The notes under the pieces: model-generated
Told to the model about the DNA's origin: nothing
Seen by the model: only the letters and a program-made list of their open reading frames with translations
Databases searched by the model: none
Assembly: GCA_937901455.1 (NCBI GenBank)
Contig: CALDIA010000153.1
Coordinates: forward strand, 1 to 51,593
Direction of reading: 5' to 3'
Source: an uncultured Bacteroidales bacterium
GTDB taxonomy: Bacteria > Bacteroidota > Bacteroidia > Bacteroidales > WCHB1-69
DNA length: 51,593 nt
Translations under genes and position numbers: made by a program
In this document: positions 43,283 through 51,593 of the stretch, in pieces
Layout of the letters: each line of letters begins with the position of its first letter
Numbering within the stretch: position 1 is the first letter of the stretch

Positions 43283-45598
43283 TTAGAATCCCTGCATTGA
43301 TTTTTCCAGTTCGCGGGCATTGGCCAGAAATTCCTCAACTGTCATTTCACGGAGAAACATCAAGCCATGGGCAGCGCGCAGTATGGGGTTGGCATTCTCA
43401 AAGAAATAGGGTTTGCCTAACAACAACTGTACTTGGCGCAACTGTTCCACCCAAATGGTTTGAGCCAGCGTGCTGAACTTGCCATCTAACTTGTAGCTTG
43501 GGAATGAAGCGTTCACTTGGCTGAGATAGCAATGTTCAAAAGCACTGTTGAAGGCACTCATGTCGTTTAGTGAAACGGGGATTATGTGCGTGGCTTCTGC
43601 AGGGTTGTATTTATACCACACGTTCCGATATCCCCAGATTTTCAAGTTGGAGGTGTCGTATTCTTTCCTCCACAGACGGATGGCATCGGCAATGGCTTGT
43701 AGCACTTTGTAGTGCGTGTCGGGGCCGCTACCCTCCGGATCGAAAGCCAAGGATATGATGTCGGGTTTGATGGTGCGCAGTTCTTCCAGGATAGGCATCA
43801 CATCGCGCTCACGGTTGGGGTTCTCGGTGAATATGTCGCCTTTGTAAAATCCTAACCGCAAGTGGTGCACCCGATCCTCGGTCATACCAAAATGGGCCCA
43901 CACAAGCTCTTCTTCGAACTCTCGTACCATGCCTTTCAACTTCTGGATGTCAGGTGGCATCTTTTCCCCATCATAGCATCTTTTCGTGAACTCTATCAGT
44001 TCCACCAATTTTTGGTCCAGCGATTCCACAGAGCTCACGCCCCAAATTTCCACAATATCGCGCACCAACCGATGAGCAAAACCTCTCATGAATTCTGATT
44101 TCTGCAACGAAGCAATCTTGATGAGGGAGTGATAAACATCCTTCACACGTTTCATTTTGTAGCCTTCGGTGAAGAAGTTGGGATAGTAAACCATCTGTAT
44201 CAATCCTTTGCGCAGTAAACGGAGGGTGTTGCTGAGGTGTAAGATCAAAAAGCGGTTGGTGACGGCGTTAAAGCCGGAGGTCATAATGGAACAATGCATC
44301 TCGTTGGACGGGTCATTGGAAATGTGCTGTAGGTACGGCAACATGCCAAGCAGGATGTCGTCATGGTGAGGGGCGGTATTGTAGATTACTTTGCCGTGTA
44401 CCGGCTCCATGCCTTTAGCAATTTTTTTCTCAATGGATTGGATGGAATCTTGGATGGAGTTTAAAGACACCCCTGGAATCATTTTGCAGTATGGGTCGCC
44501 CTGCAAGTCCGCCTCCACGAGTTTGTCGCTGAACTTGTCCACCGTTTTGCATAGATTGATGATGGCGCGGTCGCTCTTTTCCTGGTTCCAAGGGGTTTCA
44601 GTATAATATTGATGGATGGAATCCTGGAGCATAGATGCTGCACCATTAGTGAGGTAAAACCGTGCATTGGGCATACTGGCCAGTACGGAGGCAGGATAGC
44701 GGTTGGAGGGCTCCTCTTCCAAAGCAAGTCGCACCATTTCTGCTTTGGCTTCGCCAGCTGCAAAGATGATGGCTACTGCATCTTGCTTGAAACTGATGGT
44801 GTGAAGTCCGATGGTGATGACGGGTCGGAAGCGCGATACCTCAATGCCGCCCAAGTCGCCTGCCGAAGCCGCCTGCGTTTCAAAATTGGTGGCTGTCAGG
44901 CGCGTGGTGGAATGGAAGTCGCTGCCCCGAACATTGAAGGCAATGTGTCCGTCTGGACCGATGCCACCCAAGAAGAAGCCGATGCCGCCCATATCCTGAA
45001 CCTTTTGTTCGTATTTGCTGCACCACTCGTCAATCAGGAAGATGGAACGCTGTTGCAGGAGTTCCTCGGGAGTTTTGGCCTCCCGATAGCGCAAGGAGAG
45101 ATCAACCTTGTAGTCGGGAAAAATCTCCTCATAGCTCTTGCCTTCAGCTAAGGGTATCTCGTCGCAGTTGATGAAGATGCCCTTGGACGCATCCAAGCCG
45201 AAGCCTTCCACATAGAACTTCTGCACGTAGTTGTAAAAGCTGTTGTGCTGCTTGGGACTGATGGGGTAGAATTCGTCAATCTGCACAAAATGCAGGCCCG
45301 ACAAGTCTGGTTTCTGCGTCAAATGCAAGCCATGCTGCTCCCGGAATGTCTTTCCCTCAGGAGTGTCCCATTCGGAAAGTATCCGCTTAACCCACGTGAT
45401 GAAGTATTCGGGAGTTTTGCCTGTGGGCAGACTGATGACCCCTGCCGGATTGTCGGCCACCCACTCCAAGAATCTCAAGGCTGTCAGTAAGCCTAATGTA
45501 GGAAAGTTCTCTACAGTGATATATGGAATTTTTGTAGGGAATAAATTACTTTTCTTTTTGTAGAAATATTGTTCTACGGGTGAAAAATTGTTTGTCAT
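43283..45598 (-). CDS. nagB: glucosamine-6-phosphate deaminase domain fused to PIG-L/LmbE deacetylase-like domain
   Basis: A 771-residue protein starting MTNNFSPVEQYFYKKK (19 earlier codons are open but lie in the ligase gene's tail). Residues about 30-360 are a NagB/GPI-family domain (SLPTGKTPEYF, QIDEFYPIS, GIGPDGHIAFN). Residues about 400-700 are PIG-L/LmbE-like (TAPHHDDILLGML gives the metal-binding H-D-D; the later part contains SLAFDPEGSGPDTHYKVLQ). Bacteroidota encode such long NagB proteins. It would release ammonia and fructose-6-phosphate from GlcN-6-P, perhaps after removing an N-acyl group with the second domain. The gene is last in a three-gene minus-strand series, 10 bases after the ligase. 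Confidence 0.88.
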   Translation of the reverse strand: MTNNFSPVEQYFYKKKSNLFPTKIPYITVENFPTLGLLTALRFLEWVADNPAGVISLPTGKTPEYFITWVKRILSEWDTPEGKTFREQHGLHLTQKPDLSGLHFVQIDEFYPISPKQHNSFYNYVQKFYVEGFGLDASKGIFINCDEIPLAEGKSYEEIFPDYKVDLSLRYREAKTPEELLQQRSIFLIDEWCSKYEQKVQDMGGIGFFLGGIGPDGHIAFNVRGSDFHSTTRLTATNFETQAASAGDLGGIEVSRFRPVITIGLHTISFKQDAVAIIFAAGEAKAEMVRLALEEEPSNRYPASVLASMPNARFYLTNGAASMLQDSIHQYYTETPWNQEKSDRAIINLCKTVDKFSDKLVEADLQGDPYCKMIPGVSLNSIQDSIQSIEKKIAKGMEPVHGKVIYNTAPHHDDILLGMLPYLQHISNDPSNEMHCSIMTSGFNAVTNRFLILHLSNTLRLLRKGLIQMVYYPNFFTEGYKMKRVKDVYHSLIKIASLQKSEFMRGFAHRLVRDIVEIWGVSSVESLDQKLVELIEFTKRCYDGEKMPPDIQKLKGMVREFEEELVWAHFGMTEDRVHHLRLGFYKGDIFTENPNRERDVMPILEELRTIKPDIISLAFDPEGSGPDTHYKVLQAIADAIRLWRKEYDTSNLKIWGYRNVWYKYNPAEATHIIPVSLNDMSAFNSAFEHCYLSQVNASFPSYKLDGKFSTLAQTIWVEQLRQVQLLLGKPYFFENANPILRAAHGLMFLREMTVEEFLANARELEKSMQGF

Positions 45599-45608
45599 AG
45601 ACCTTTTT

Positions 45609-47273
45609 TTATTTGTATTTGAATCGCTTAATGCTCTTTTTGGGAGTCTTGTCAAATTCGTCTTTTTGTAGTTCGATTTTGGAAATCTGACTGTATTTTG
45701 GCAGTAGTTTGTTGATTTTCTGGAGGTTTTCTTTCATCAGAGCTATAATTCTGGAGTCGAATTCCAGGTCGCCATCCTTGGCATAGTCGGGGAACACAAG
45801 CGCCACGAGCTTGCCTTCGCGCTCCACCACGACCGATTCTACCACACCTTCCATGTTGTTGAGCTTGTCCTCAATCTCTTCAGGATAGATATTCTGTCCG
45901 GAAGCACCCAAGATCATATTTTTGTTGCGGCCTTTGATGAAGATGTTGTTATTCTTGTCAATCACACCCAAGTCACCGGTTTTGAGCCAGCCATCTTCGG
46001 TAAAGGCTGCTTTGGTGGCTTCTTCATTCTTGTAGTAGCCCATCATGACATGCTCGCCGCGAATCTGTATTTCGCCTACCTCATGATAGGGGTCGGCGGA
46101 GTCAATGCGGATTTCGTTGTTGGGCAGGATGTGCCCGCTGGAGCGTGGTACAAACTCCTTGATGTAGCAGCCTCCGATCAGCGGACCGCACTCGGTCATG
46201 CCGTAGCCCACCACCAAGGGGAAGCCTACATTCAGCAGATTGCGTTCCACATCCTCATTCAATGCCGCACCACCCACCATGAAATACTTCAATTCCCCAC
46301 CGAAGGCCTTCATTAACTTATTCTTGATGACCTTTTTGATGATTTTGTTGAAAAAGGGAATACGCATGATGTTCTGGATGGCCTTTTTATCCAACACTGG
46401 CGCCAGACTTCTTTTGTAGATCTTCTCGATGACCAAGGGCACTGTGACAACTTCGTAGGGATGAGCCTCCGAAAAGGCTTTCATGAGTAGCGATGGGGTG
46501 GGGGTCTTGGTTAGGAAGAAAATGTGGCAACCATTGGCCAAAGGATATAGAAATTCGGCCAACTGGCCATACATATGTGCCAAAGGTAACATGGAGACCA
46601 CCTTCCAGCCTGGCTTGTTGGGCAGGAACTTCAGGCCGGCCTCTATGTTGGAAGAAAGGCTTCTGTACGATAACATGACCCCTTTGGGCGCTCCCATGGA
46701 GCCTGATGTATAGTTGATCAGGAGCTGGTTGTCGATGTTTCGCACTGGGAAAGAGAACTGCTCGGGATCCACTGTGGGAATGTCAAAGTCGGCCAACGAC
46801 TCGGTCTTGGCAGAAGAATAAATGGTGGCAAAATCATTCAACGATATGATGGCTTGTAGCTGCGGTAGCATCTCCCGAATAGGAGACTCATCCACCAAGA
46901 TGTTTTTGTAGGCTTTCTCTTCCAGAATACTTTTCAATACGTATGGTCCGATAAAGATGACTTTGGAGTCGGAGTGGTTGAGGAGCTCTTTGATGTCGTC
47001 GCCATGGAAGTCTTGTAAGATGGAGACGATAATGCCGCCGTAAGCTGCGATGGCAAGATAGGCGACGGCCCAGTTGGCGCAGTTGCGTCCGCAGATGGCA
47101 ATCTTGTCGCCTGGCTGTATGCCAATGGTCCGAAAGTAGTTGCCAATGCGTTGTACCTGTGCAGCCACATCGGCAAATGTATATTCCACATCACCGTTGT
47201 AGTCAGTGAGTGCGGGCTCGTTCCAGCGTGTGGGGAATATGTCGTTAAAGTATTCAAAAAAATGTTTTGTCAT
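45609..47273 (-). CDS. AMP-forming long-chain acyl-CoA synthetase (AMP-binding enzyme)
   Basis: A 554-residue protein starting MTKHFFEYFNDIFPTRW. The adenylation motifs are present: YTSGSMGAPKGVMLSY (P-loop), GYGMTECGPL, LKTGDLGVID and the C-terminal KGRNKNMILGASGQNIYPEEIE. It activates fatty acids through an acyl-AMP to acyl-CoA (or acyl-ACP). The SDR gene lies 14 bases upstream and nagB 10 bases downstream. Its closeness to the alpha-oxoamine synthase would suit supply of acyl donors for lipid base synthesis; that link is inferred. Confidence 0.92.
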   Translation of the reverse strand: MTKHFFEYFNDIFPTRWNEPALTDYNGDVEYTFADVAAQVQRIGNYFRTIGIQPGDKIAICGRNCANWAVAYLAIAAYGGIIVSILQDFHGDDIKELLNHSDSKVIFIGPYVLKSILEEKAYKNILVDESPIREMLPQLQAIISLNDFATIYSSAKTESLADFDIPTVDPEQFSFPVRNIDNQLLINYTSGSMGAPKGVMLSYRSLSSNIEAGLKFLPNKPGWKVVSMLPLAHMYGQLAEFLYPLANGCHIFFLTKTPTPSLLMKAFSEAHPYEVVTVPLVIEKIYKRSLAPVLDKKAIQNIMRIPFFNKIIKKVIKNKLMKAFGGELKYFMVGGAALNEDVERNLLNVGFPLVVGYGMTECGPLIGGCYIKEFVPRSSGHILPNNEIRIDSADPYHEVGEIQIRGEHVMMGYYKNEEATKAAFTEDGWLKTGDLGVIDKNNNIFIKGRNKNMILGASGQNIYPEEIEDKLNNMEGVVESVVVEREGKLVALVFPDYAKDGDLEFDSRIIALMKENLQKINKLLPKYSQISKIELQKDEFDKTPKKSIKRFKYK

Positions 47274-47287
47274 AATGTATCTTACTG

Positions 47288-48088
47288 TTACATAGGTTTG
47301 ATTTTGCGGGCTAACTTGGCGCATAGCCCTGGAAAGAAGCGCTTGATATGGGCCATGATCAATTCTCCGCTGCCCACCAACTGTTCGCGTTTTTCCTTGG
47401 CGATAGCCTTGAAGATGATTTGGGAGGCCTTCTCCGCAGTGATGCCACCTGCCTGTCCGGCATCCATCTTGCCATGCCGCTGGCCGTCCTTCTCCAGAGC
47501 GTTGACGGATATGTTGGTCTGCACGCGTCCAGGGGTGAGGATGGTCACGCGGATGTGGTGCTGCCAGTTCTCCGCTGCCACGGTCTCGAAGAAACCGTAA
47601 AGGGCGTGTTTGGCCGACGAGTAGGCGCAGCGTAAGGGAAAGCCAAAGAGTCCGGCAATGCTGGTAGTGACTGCCAATTGTCCGCCACCCTGCGCAATCA
47701 TCTTGGGCAGTACAGCTTTCGTCAGGATGACAGGGGCGTAAAAGTCGATGTCCATCACCTTGCGGATGACCGTGAGGTCGGTCTCCACGGTTGTGCCGCG
47801 CTGACTGATGCCAGCATTGTTGTAAAAGACGTCAATCCGCCCGAAGGCGTTCCAGGCATCTTCTGCCAACTGGGGAAGAGTGTCGGTCTGGGAGAGGTCG
47901 AAGGGCAGGTTGACAACTGTCGCCGCACCACGTTGCAGGCACTCTTCGCGCACCTGCTCCAAAAGGTCAGGTTCCAAAGCGGTAAGGATGAGCCGCGCGC
48001 CAGCCTCCGCAAAGCGAAAGGCAGTCTCCTTGCCCATTCCCGAGGAAGTGCCCGTAATCCATATTACTTTATCAGTATAGTCATTCAT
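47288..48088 (-). CDS. short-chain dehydrogenase/reductase (candidate 3-keto-lipid base reductase)
   Basis: A 266-residue classical SDR starting MNDYTDKVIWITGTSSGMGKE. The cofactor loop is TGTSSGMGKE, the NNAGIS motif is present, and the catalytic residues are in YSSAKHALYG (Tyr-x-x-x-Lys) with an upstream Ser in TTSIAG. The residues after strand 2 (TALEPDLLEQ) carry no obvious basic residue for NADPH, so cofactor preference is unclear. A C-terminal extension is rich in basic residues (KRFFPGLCAKLARKIKP), as in membrane-associated SDRs that reduce long-chain ketones such as 3-ketosphinganine. First gene of SDR-ligase-nagB. Confidence 0.88.
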   Translation of the reverse strand: MNDYTDKVIWITGTSSGMGKETAFRFAEAGARLILTALEPDLLEQVREECLQRGAATVVNLPFDLSQTDTLPQLAEDAWNAFGRIDVFYNNAGISQRGTTVETDLTVIRKVMDIDFYAPVILTKAVLPKMIAQGGGQLAVTTSIAGLFGFPLRCAYSSAKHALYGFFETVAAENWQHHIRVTILTPGRVQTNISVNALEKDGQRHGKMDAGQAGGITAEKASQIIFKAIAKEKREQLVGSGELIMAHIKRFFPGLCAKLARKIKPM

Positions 48089-48131
48089 AATCAAATCTTC
48101 TCTTCTGTTAGGCAATCCGTGTTAGTGGCGG

Positions 48132-48139
48132 CAAAAATA
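48132..48139 (-). promoter_or_regulatory. -7 promoter element of the SDR-ligase-nagB operon
   Basis: CAAAAATA on the plus strand, TATTTTTG on the minus strand, 44 bases before the SDR start. It sits immediately after the terminator of the upstream gene, so the SDR series can start anew. Confidence 0.5.
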
Positions 48140-48141
48140 CG

Positions 48142-48180
48142 AAAAAAAACAAATGGGCATCCCCTTTAAGGAATACCCAT
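48142..48180 (-). terminator. terminator after the threonine-synthase-like gene
   Basis: On the minus strand: ATGGGTATTCC, loop TTAAA, a nearly complementary GGGGATGCCCAT, then TTTGTTTTTTTT. Confidence 0.88.
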
Positions 48181-48216
48181 AGTAAATACTTTTATTCAAC
48201 TGATACCGTCAAACTC

Positions 48217-49446
48217 TTAATGGATATCGTCCACCATCTTTTTAAAGAATGTGGCTCTGTCAGCGCCTTCGCCGGTGTTGAGGAGCACGGTGTCGCCGTT
48301 GCGAATCTGTTCTTCTTCCAAGGCCTTGTAGAAGCCGGCGAAGCATACGATGGAGGCAGGCCCGAGGTAGATGCCGCGCTCATCCTTGACAATTTTGCCG
48401 TAGTGTGCCAGCTCGCTCTCTTTCACTTGCAGGAAGCTACCGCCGCTCTTACGCACGATGGGCGCCACGATGGGGTACATGCCTGGGTTGCCAGCTGTGA
48501 GGATGGAGACGAAAGTCTTGGGGTCTGCAATGATGGGATAGTCTTTTTCGTAACCTTCCGGAAAACCGGCCTTGACGGCTTTGTTCCAGCCCTGGACCAT
48601 CGGGTCGCAGGTGTCTTGCTGAATGAGCAGCATACGGGGCAACTTGGTCTCCGGGAAGGTGGTCTGCAGGTCACGGATGCCCTTGTCCAGTGCGATGGGA
48701 CCAGTTCCGCCAGCCACAGCCTGCATATACACATCGGGCATCTTGCCCAATTGGCGCAAGTACTCGAAAACCATCGTCTTCTTGGCCTCCACACGGATGG
48801 GATCGATGTTGCCCGTGGAGATGAGCACGTGTTTCTTCTCGTGGAAGTCATTGGCCTCTTTCTTGGCAAATCCGTAGTTGCCGTTGCATACCACTACCGT
48901 CTGACCGTAGGATTTGATGGCTCTGACAGTGTCCTCACAAGCATCGGAAGGCATAAAGACGGTGAACTTGATTCCCGCCTTGGCCAAATAGCGTGCGTAA
49001 GCGGTGGCCGTGTTGCCCGTGGAGGCTACACAGAACTCCTTTACACCATTTTCTTTGAAGAGAGAGGCGGCCAATGAGGCGGCAATGTCCTTGAAGGTGT
49101 TGCTACCACCGTTCAGGTCGTTGCGATAGACCATCACCCGGCAGTCGATACCATATTTCTCCTTTGCTAATTTTTCTAAAAAATTCCACTCCTCAATCGG
49201 GATGGCACCCTCACCAAAGGAAACGATGTTCTTGGGGTCCGTCACCGGCAGGAAGTCGAAGTAATGGTAGAAGTTTTCGGGCTTGTGCTCAGGTTTGGTC
49301 AACTCCTTGATCTTATGGTAGTCGGCAGAATACACGACTTCGGCGCGCTTGCAACCGCAGGAACACTCCTGGTTCATCTCAAACCAAGTGGCAAAGTCGG
49401 GAATGACTTTGCCGCACTTGGTACATTTAAGTTTGTATTTGCTCAT
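48217..49446 (-). CDS. PLP-dependent threonine-synthase-like enzyme (candidate cysteate synthase)
   Basis: A 409-residue fold-type II PLP enzyme. The N-terminus has a zinc-ribbon-like set C8-x2-C11 and C28-S-C30-G-C32. The PLP lysine is K119 in NGGSNTFKD, where ordinary threonine synthases have a PTGSFKD-type loop. ASTGNTATAYARYLA follows, and the phosphate-binding glycine loop is AGGTGP. The overall sequence is nearest to archaeal/plant-type threonine synthase, but the changed active-site loop suggests another substrate. Archaeal cysteate synthase (phosphoserine plus sulfite) is known to have evolved from threonine synthase, and the neighbour is an alpha-oxoamine synthase, so cysteate synthase is the favoured guess. 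The gene follows that neighbour by 25 bases. Confidence 0.75.
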   Translation of the reverse strand: MSKYKLKCTKCGKVIPDFATWFEMNQECSCGCKRAEVVYSADYHKIKELTKPEHKPENFYHYFDFLPVTDPKNIVSFGEGAIPIEEWNFLEKLAKEKYGIDCRVMVYRNDLNGGSNTFKDIAASLAASLFKENGVKEFCVASTGNTATAYARYLAKAGIKFTVFMPSDACEDTVRAIKSYGQTVVVCNGNYGFAKKEANDFHEKKHVLISTGNIDPIRVEAKKTMVFEYLRQLGKMPDVYMQAVAGGTGPIALDKGIRDLQTTFPETKLPRMLLIQQDTCDPMVQGWNKAVKAGFPEGYEKDYPIIADPKTFVSILTAGNPGMYPIVAPIVRKSGGSFLQVKESELAHYGKIVKDERGIYLGPASIVCFAGFYKALEEEQIRNGDTVLLNTGEGADRATFFKKMVDDIH

Positions 49447-49471
49447 ATAACTCTTAACTAATAATTCTTAA

Positions 49472-50734
49472 CTACTTGATAAGCGCCATGTCAGGCATGG
49501 GCTTGTCGTACTCGCCTTTAGCCAGCCGCTCTTTGATGTCGCGGAAAGCATCCAGGGTGTAATTCACGTCCTCCATGCTGTGAGCCGCAGTGGGGATGAT
49601 GCGGAAGATGAGCATTCCAGGAGGTATGACGGGGTAGGTGACGATGGAGCAGAAGATGTTGTAGTTTTCGCGGAGGTCAACAGCAATGTTGGCAGCCTGG
49701 TCCACACCACAGTACAAATGTACGGGGGTGACACATGCCTCAGCTGGTCCAATTTCGTAGCCGAGGTCGCGGAATCCTTTTTGCAAGGCGCGGGTGACTT
49801 TCCACAAATGAGCTCTGAGTTGGTCGCCTTCCTCGCTGCGGATAATCTCCAAACGTTTCAGACAGCCTACCACAATGGGCATCGGGAGCGCTTTGGCATA
49901 CATTTGGGAGCGCATGTTGTAGCGCAGGAAACTGATGATGCTCTTCTCGGAGGCCACGAAGCCACCGACTGTAGCCATGGATTTAGCGTAGGCGCCGATA
50001 TAGACATCAATGTCGTCCATCACGCCGAAATGCTCGGAGGTTCCTCTGCCGTGAGGGCCCATCACACCGAAGCCATGGGCATCGTCAATGAGGATGCGGA
50101 ACTGATATTTCTTCTTGAGGGCCGCAATCTGGTCCAAAATGCCAAGAGCTCCCGTCATTCCGAATACGCCCTCCGTGATCAGCAGCACGCCGCCGTCCTG
50201 TTCGTCAGCCATCTTGCATGCCTTGGCCAGCACTTTGTCACAATCTTGGATGTCGTTGTGGCGGAATTTGATTTTCTTTCCGATGTGCATGCGGATACCA
50301 TCGCGCAGACAGGCATGGGCCTCTGCGTCATACACAATGACATCATGAGGGGATACCAAAGAGTCAATGGTGGACATAATGCCCTGATAGCCGAAGTTGA
50401 ATTCGAAAGCAGCCTCTTTGTGCTCAAACTCAGCTAACTCTCTCTCTAATTGCTCGTGGAGGGCGGTCTGACCAGTCATCATGCGGCTGCCCATCGGGTA
50501 GGCCATGCCCCAACGAGCGGCACCTTCCGCGTCAGCCTTGCGGATTTCAGGATGATTGGCTAATCCTAAGTAGTTATTGATACTCCAACAAAGCACGTCC
50601 TTCCCGTTGAAACGCATGTGAGGGCCCAACTCGCCTTCCAATTTCGGGAATGCGAAATATCCGTCTATCTTTTCACGGTATTGCCCGATCGGACCACCGG
50701 ACGATTCTTTGATTCTTTCGAAAATGTCTTTCAT
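49472..50734 (-). CDS. alpha-oxoamine synthase (candidate cysteate/serine fatty acyltransferase)
   Basis: A 420-residue fold-type I PLP enzyme of the AONS/KBL/SPT family. Key residues: the stacking His140 (DAEAHAC), D218 and H220 (LIDDAHGFGVMG), and the PLP lysine K251 in AYAKSMATVGGF; the N-terminal NNYLGLANHP is present. Family members join an amino acid to an acyl-CoA or acyl-ACP with loss of CO2. Candidates are serine palmitoyltransferase (sphingolipids), cysteate acyltransferase (sulfonolipids), KBL and BioF. No biotin gene or threonine dehydrogenase is nearby, and the partner enzyme just downstream favours the cysteate reaction. The upstream region has a promoter word 123 bases before the ATG. 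Confidence 0.82.
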   Translation of the reverse strand: MKDIFERIKESSGGPIGQYREKIDGYFAFPKLEGELGPHMRFNGKDVLCWSINNYLGLANHPEIRKADAEGAARWGMAYPMGSRMMTGQTALHEQLERELAEFEHKEAAFEFNFGYQGIMSTIDSLVSPHDVIVYDAEAHACLRDGIRMHIGKKIKFRHNDIQDCDKVLAKACKMADEQDGGVLLITEGVFGMTGALGILDQIAALKKKYQFRILIDDAHGFGVMGPHGRGTSEHFGVMDDIDVYIGAYAKSMATVGGFVASEKSIISFLRYNMRSQMYAKALPMPIVVGCLKRLEIIRSEEGDQLRAHLWKVTRALQKGFRDLGYEIGPAEACVTPVHLYCGVDQAANIAVDLRENYNIFCSIVTYPVIPPGMLIFRIIPTAAHSMEDVNYTLDAFRDIKERLAKGEYDKPMPDMALIK

Positions 50735-50856
50735 AAATGCTGTGGGATTATAAGTTGATATTTAATATGACAATATTGATAATTTGAAATTTCAGTCTAT
50801 CGTTTCTTGTGGATAGGTTGTCATGCATGTTGATAACCTTGAGTCCAAAGCGACCG

Positions 50857-50864
50857 CAAAAATA
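50857..50864 (-). promoter_or_regulatory. -7 promoter element of the oxoamine synthase operon, within a 320-bp gap
   Basis: CAAAAATA on the plus strand, TATTTTTG on the minus strand. It implies a leader of about 115 bases, long for this window; no known riboswitch fold was recognised in it. The rest of the 50735-51054 gap shows nothing. Confidence 0.5.
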
Positions 50865-51054
50865 GTGAATTATCCGACACGTTGATGTTTTTGTCGATTT
50901 TTTTTGATTGCCATGTCAGGATTTCTTATCAAAGATTGTTAACGAAAAAGCGAGTGAGAAAATCTTTAGGCATTTTCACCCGCCTTGGTAGCAAATACAA
51001 CAGACAGTAACTGATTGTAGGATTATGGAGTATCTCCCGTATCTTGCTATCCTG

Positions 51055-51593
51055 TCACAGCTTCACCATCTTGAGGACCGTTGTTCCAGTTTCCGTCTCC
51101 ATATGGAGGAAATAGATGCCTTTGCGCCACTTGGTGACGCTCATGCTGTAGGTGACCTGATGCGGGACGGGCACCGCTGTCATTAGCTGTCCCTGGGCAT
51201 TGTATGCTGCCACCATAGTGATAGCCGCCCCGCCACTTATGGTGATGCTGTTCGCTGCGGGGTAGTCGTACAACACCCTGGGTTCCTGCAGGATATTGTC
51301 CCAATAGTACATGCCCGTACTGTCCTCGTAAAGCAGCACTTCCTCAGCATGTTGATTCACGTCCGTCATTGGGAAGTCGGATTTTCGGAATGTCACTCTC
51401 TGGAGGATGGTGTCTTCATACAGGGTGAAGCTATGCGGGTAATAGACGGGTTCGGTCAATGCAAGATCCCAGTAGGTCCATTGCGGGATGCCAAGGTCTT
51501 TTTGGGAATAGACGCCAGACTTGGTGTCGGATTCCTCATCCTCCCCGTAGCAGATGTCGAAGAAGAAGCAGAGCACGCCCTTGGCCATGGCGG
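51055..51593 (-). CDS. C-terminal part of a T9SS-type secreted protein (partial)
   Basis: The frame runs off the right edge of the window; the last 177 or more residues are seen. The final 75 residues look like a T9SS type A sorting domain: an entry YDYPAANSITISGGAAI, a central VAAYNAQGQLMTAVP (compare VYNALGQLMMAV in the giant protein) and an ending KGIYFLHMETETGTTVLKMVKL. The usual YPNP entry is replaced by YDYPAAN. Before it lies a region with a repeated LLYEDSTGMYYWDN style, of unknown fold. The ATG at 51588 is so close to the edge that it is probably internal. Confidence 0.75.
   Translation of the reverse strand, partial: AMAKGVLCFFFDICYGEDEESDTKSGVYSQKDLGIPQWTYWDLALTEPVYYPHSFTLYEDTILQRVTFRKSDFPMTDVNQHAEEVLLYEDSTGMYYWDNILQEPRVLYDYPAANSITISGGAAITMVAAYNAQGQLMTAVPVPHQVTYSMSVTKWRKGIYFLHMETETGTTVLKMVKL

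Noticed and set aside
48217..49446. Simple annotation as housekeeping threonine synthase (thrC)
   Set aside because: Not excluded, but the altered PLP-lysine loop, absence of other threonine genes and the adjacent oxoamine synthase make it less likely.

Overview
The window looks like chromosome of an uncultured member of the Bacteroidales. The evidence is: many upstream regions carry the Bacteroidota -7 promoter word TAnnTTTG, several with a TTG 19 to 21 bases upstream; two proteins end in type IX secretion (T9SS) sorting domains; and the housekeeping proteins (MutL, S20, NagB fused to a PIG-L domain, DUF5692, DUF4332) are of Bacteroidota type. The family cannot be resolved by eye. No IS element, prophage or CRISPR array was seen.

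Layout. 1-3.6 kb: the end of an FAD/4Fe-4S oxidoreductase, a four-helix-bundle (S23/IVS-type) gene between repeat arrays that are roughly inverted copies of each other, hypA, and two membrane proteins. 3.6-8.3 kb: a secreted thioredoxin/alpha-beta-hydrolase fusion, mutL with a FecE-type ABC ATPase, and tRNA-Ser followed by a 28-bp palindromic repeat. 8.4-10.1 kb: rmuC. 10.3-20.4 kb: a defence locus on the minus strand: hsdR, DUF4143 ATPase, hsdS, Xre-ImmA regulator plus PIN nuclease, hsdM, and a 5'-truncated AAA ATPase. 20.5-28.5 kb: a pseudouridine synthase, an SGNH-SGNH-MBOAT O-acetylation operon, an rRNA/tRNA methyltransferase, a thioesterase, rpsT and a DUF4332 protein. 28.8-32.6 kb: phosphohexomutase and ADP-forming acyl-CoA synthetase. 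32.9-42.8 kb: a giant modular surface protein (about 3285 residues if one lost base is restored) with a T9SS tail. 42.9-51.6 kb: tRNA-Pro, NagB/PIG-L, acyl-CoA ligase, SDR, then a threonine-synthase-like enzyme next to an alpha-oxoamine synthase, and the end of a second T9SS protein.

Most interesting points. (1) The pair at 48.2-50.7 kb, next to an SDR and an acyl-CoA ligase, fits a sulfonolipid (capnine-type) pathway: cysteate synthase, cysteate acyltransferase, 3-keto reductase and acyl activation. This is an inference from family and position. (2) The type I restriction genes are interleaved with a probable self-regulated protease-repressor/PIN module, whose promoter lies inside a perfect 9-bp inverted repeat, and with a DUF4143 ATPase that has its own promoter and three 31-bp direct repeats. 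(3) Five unrelated short tandem arrays at gene borders all have a period of 7 or 14 bases. (4) MutL has lost both recognisable endonuclease motifs. (5) The giant adhesin is split by an apparent single-base deletion in a G run.
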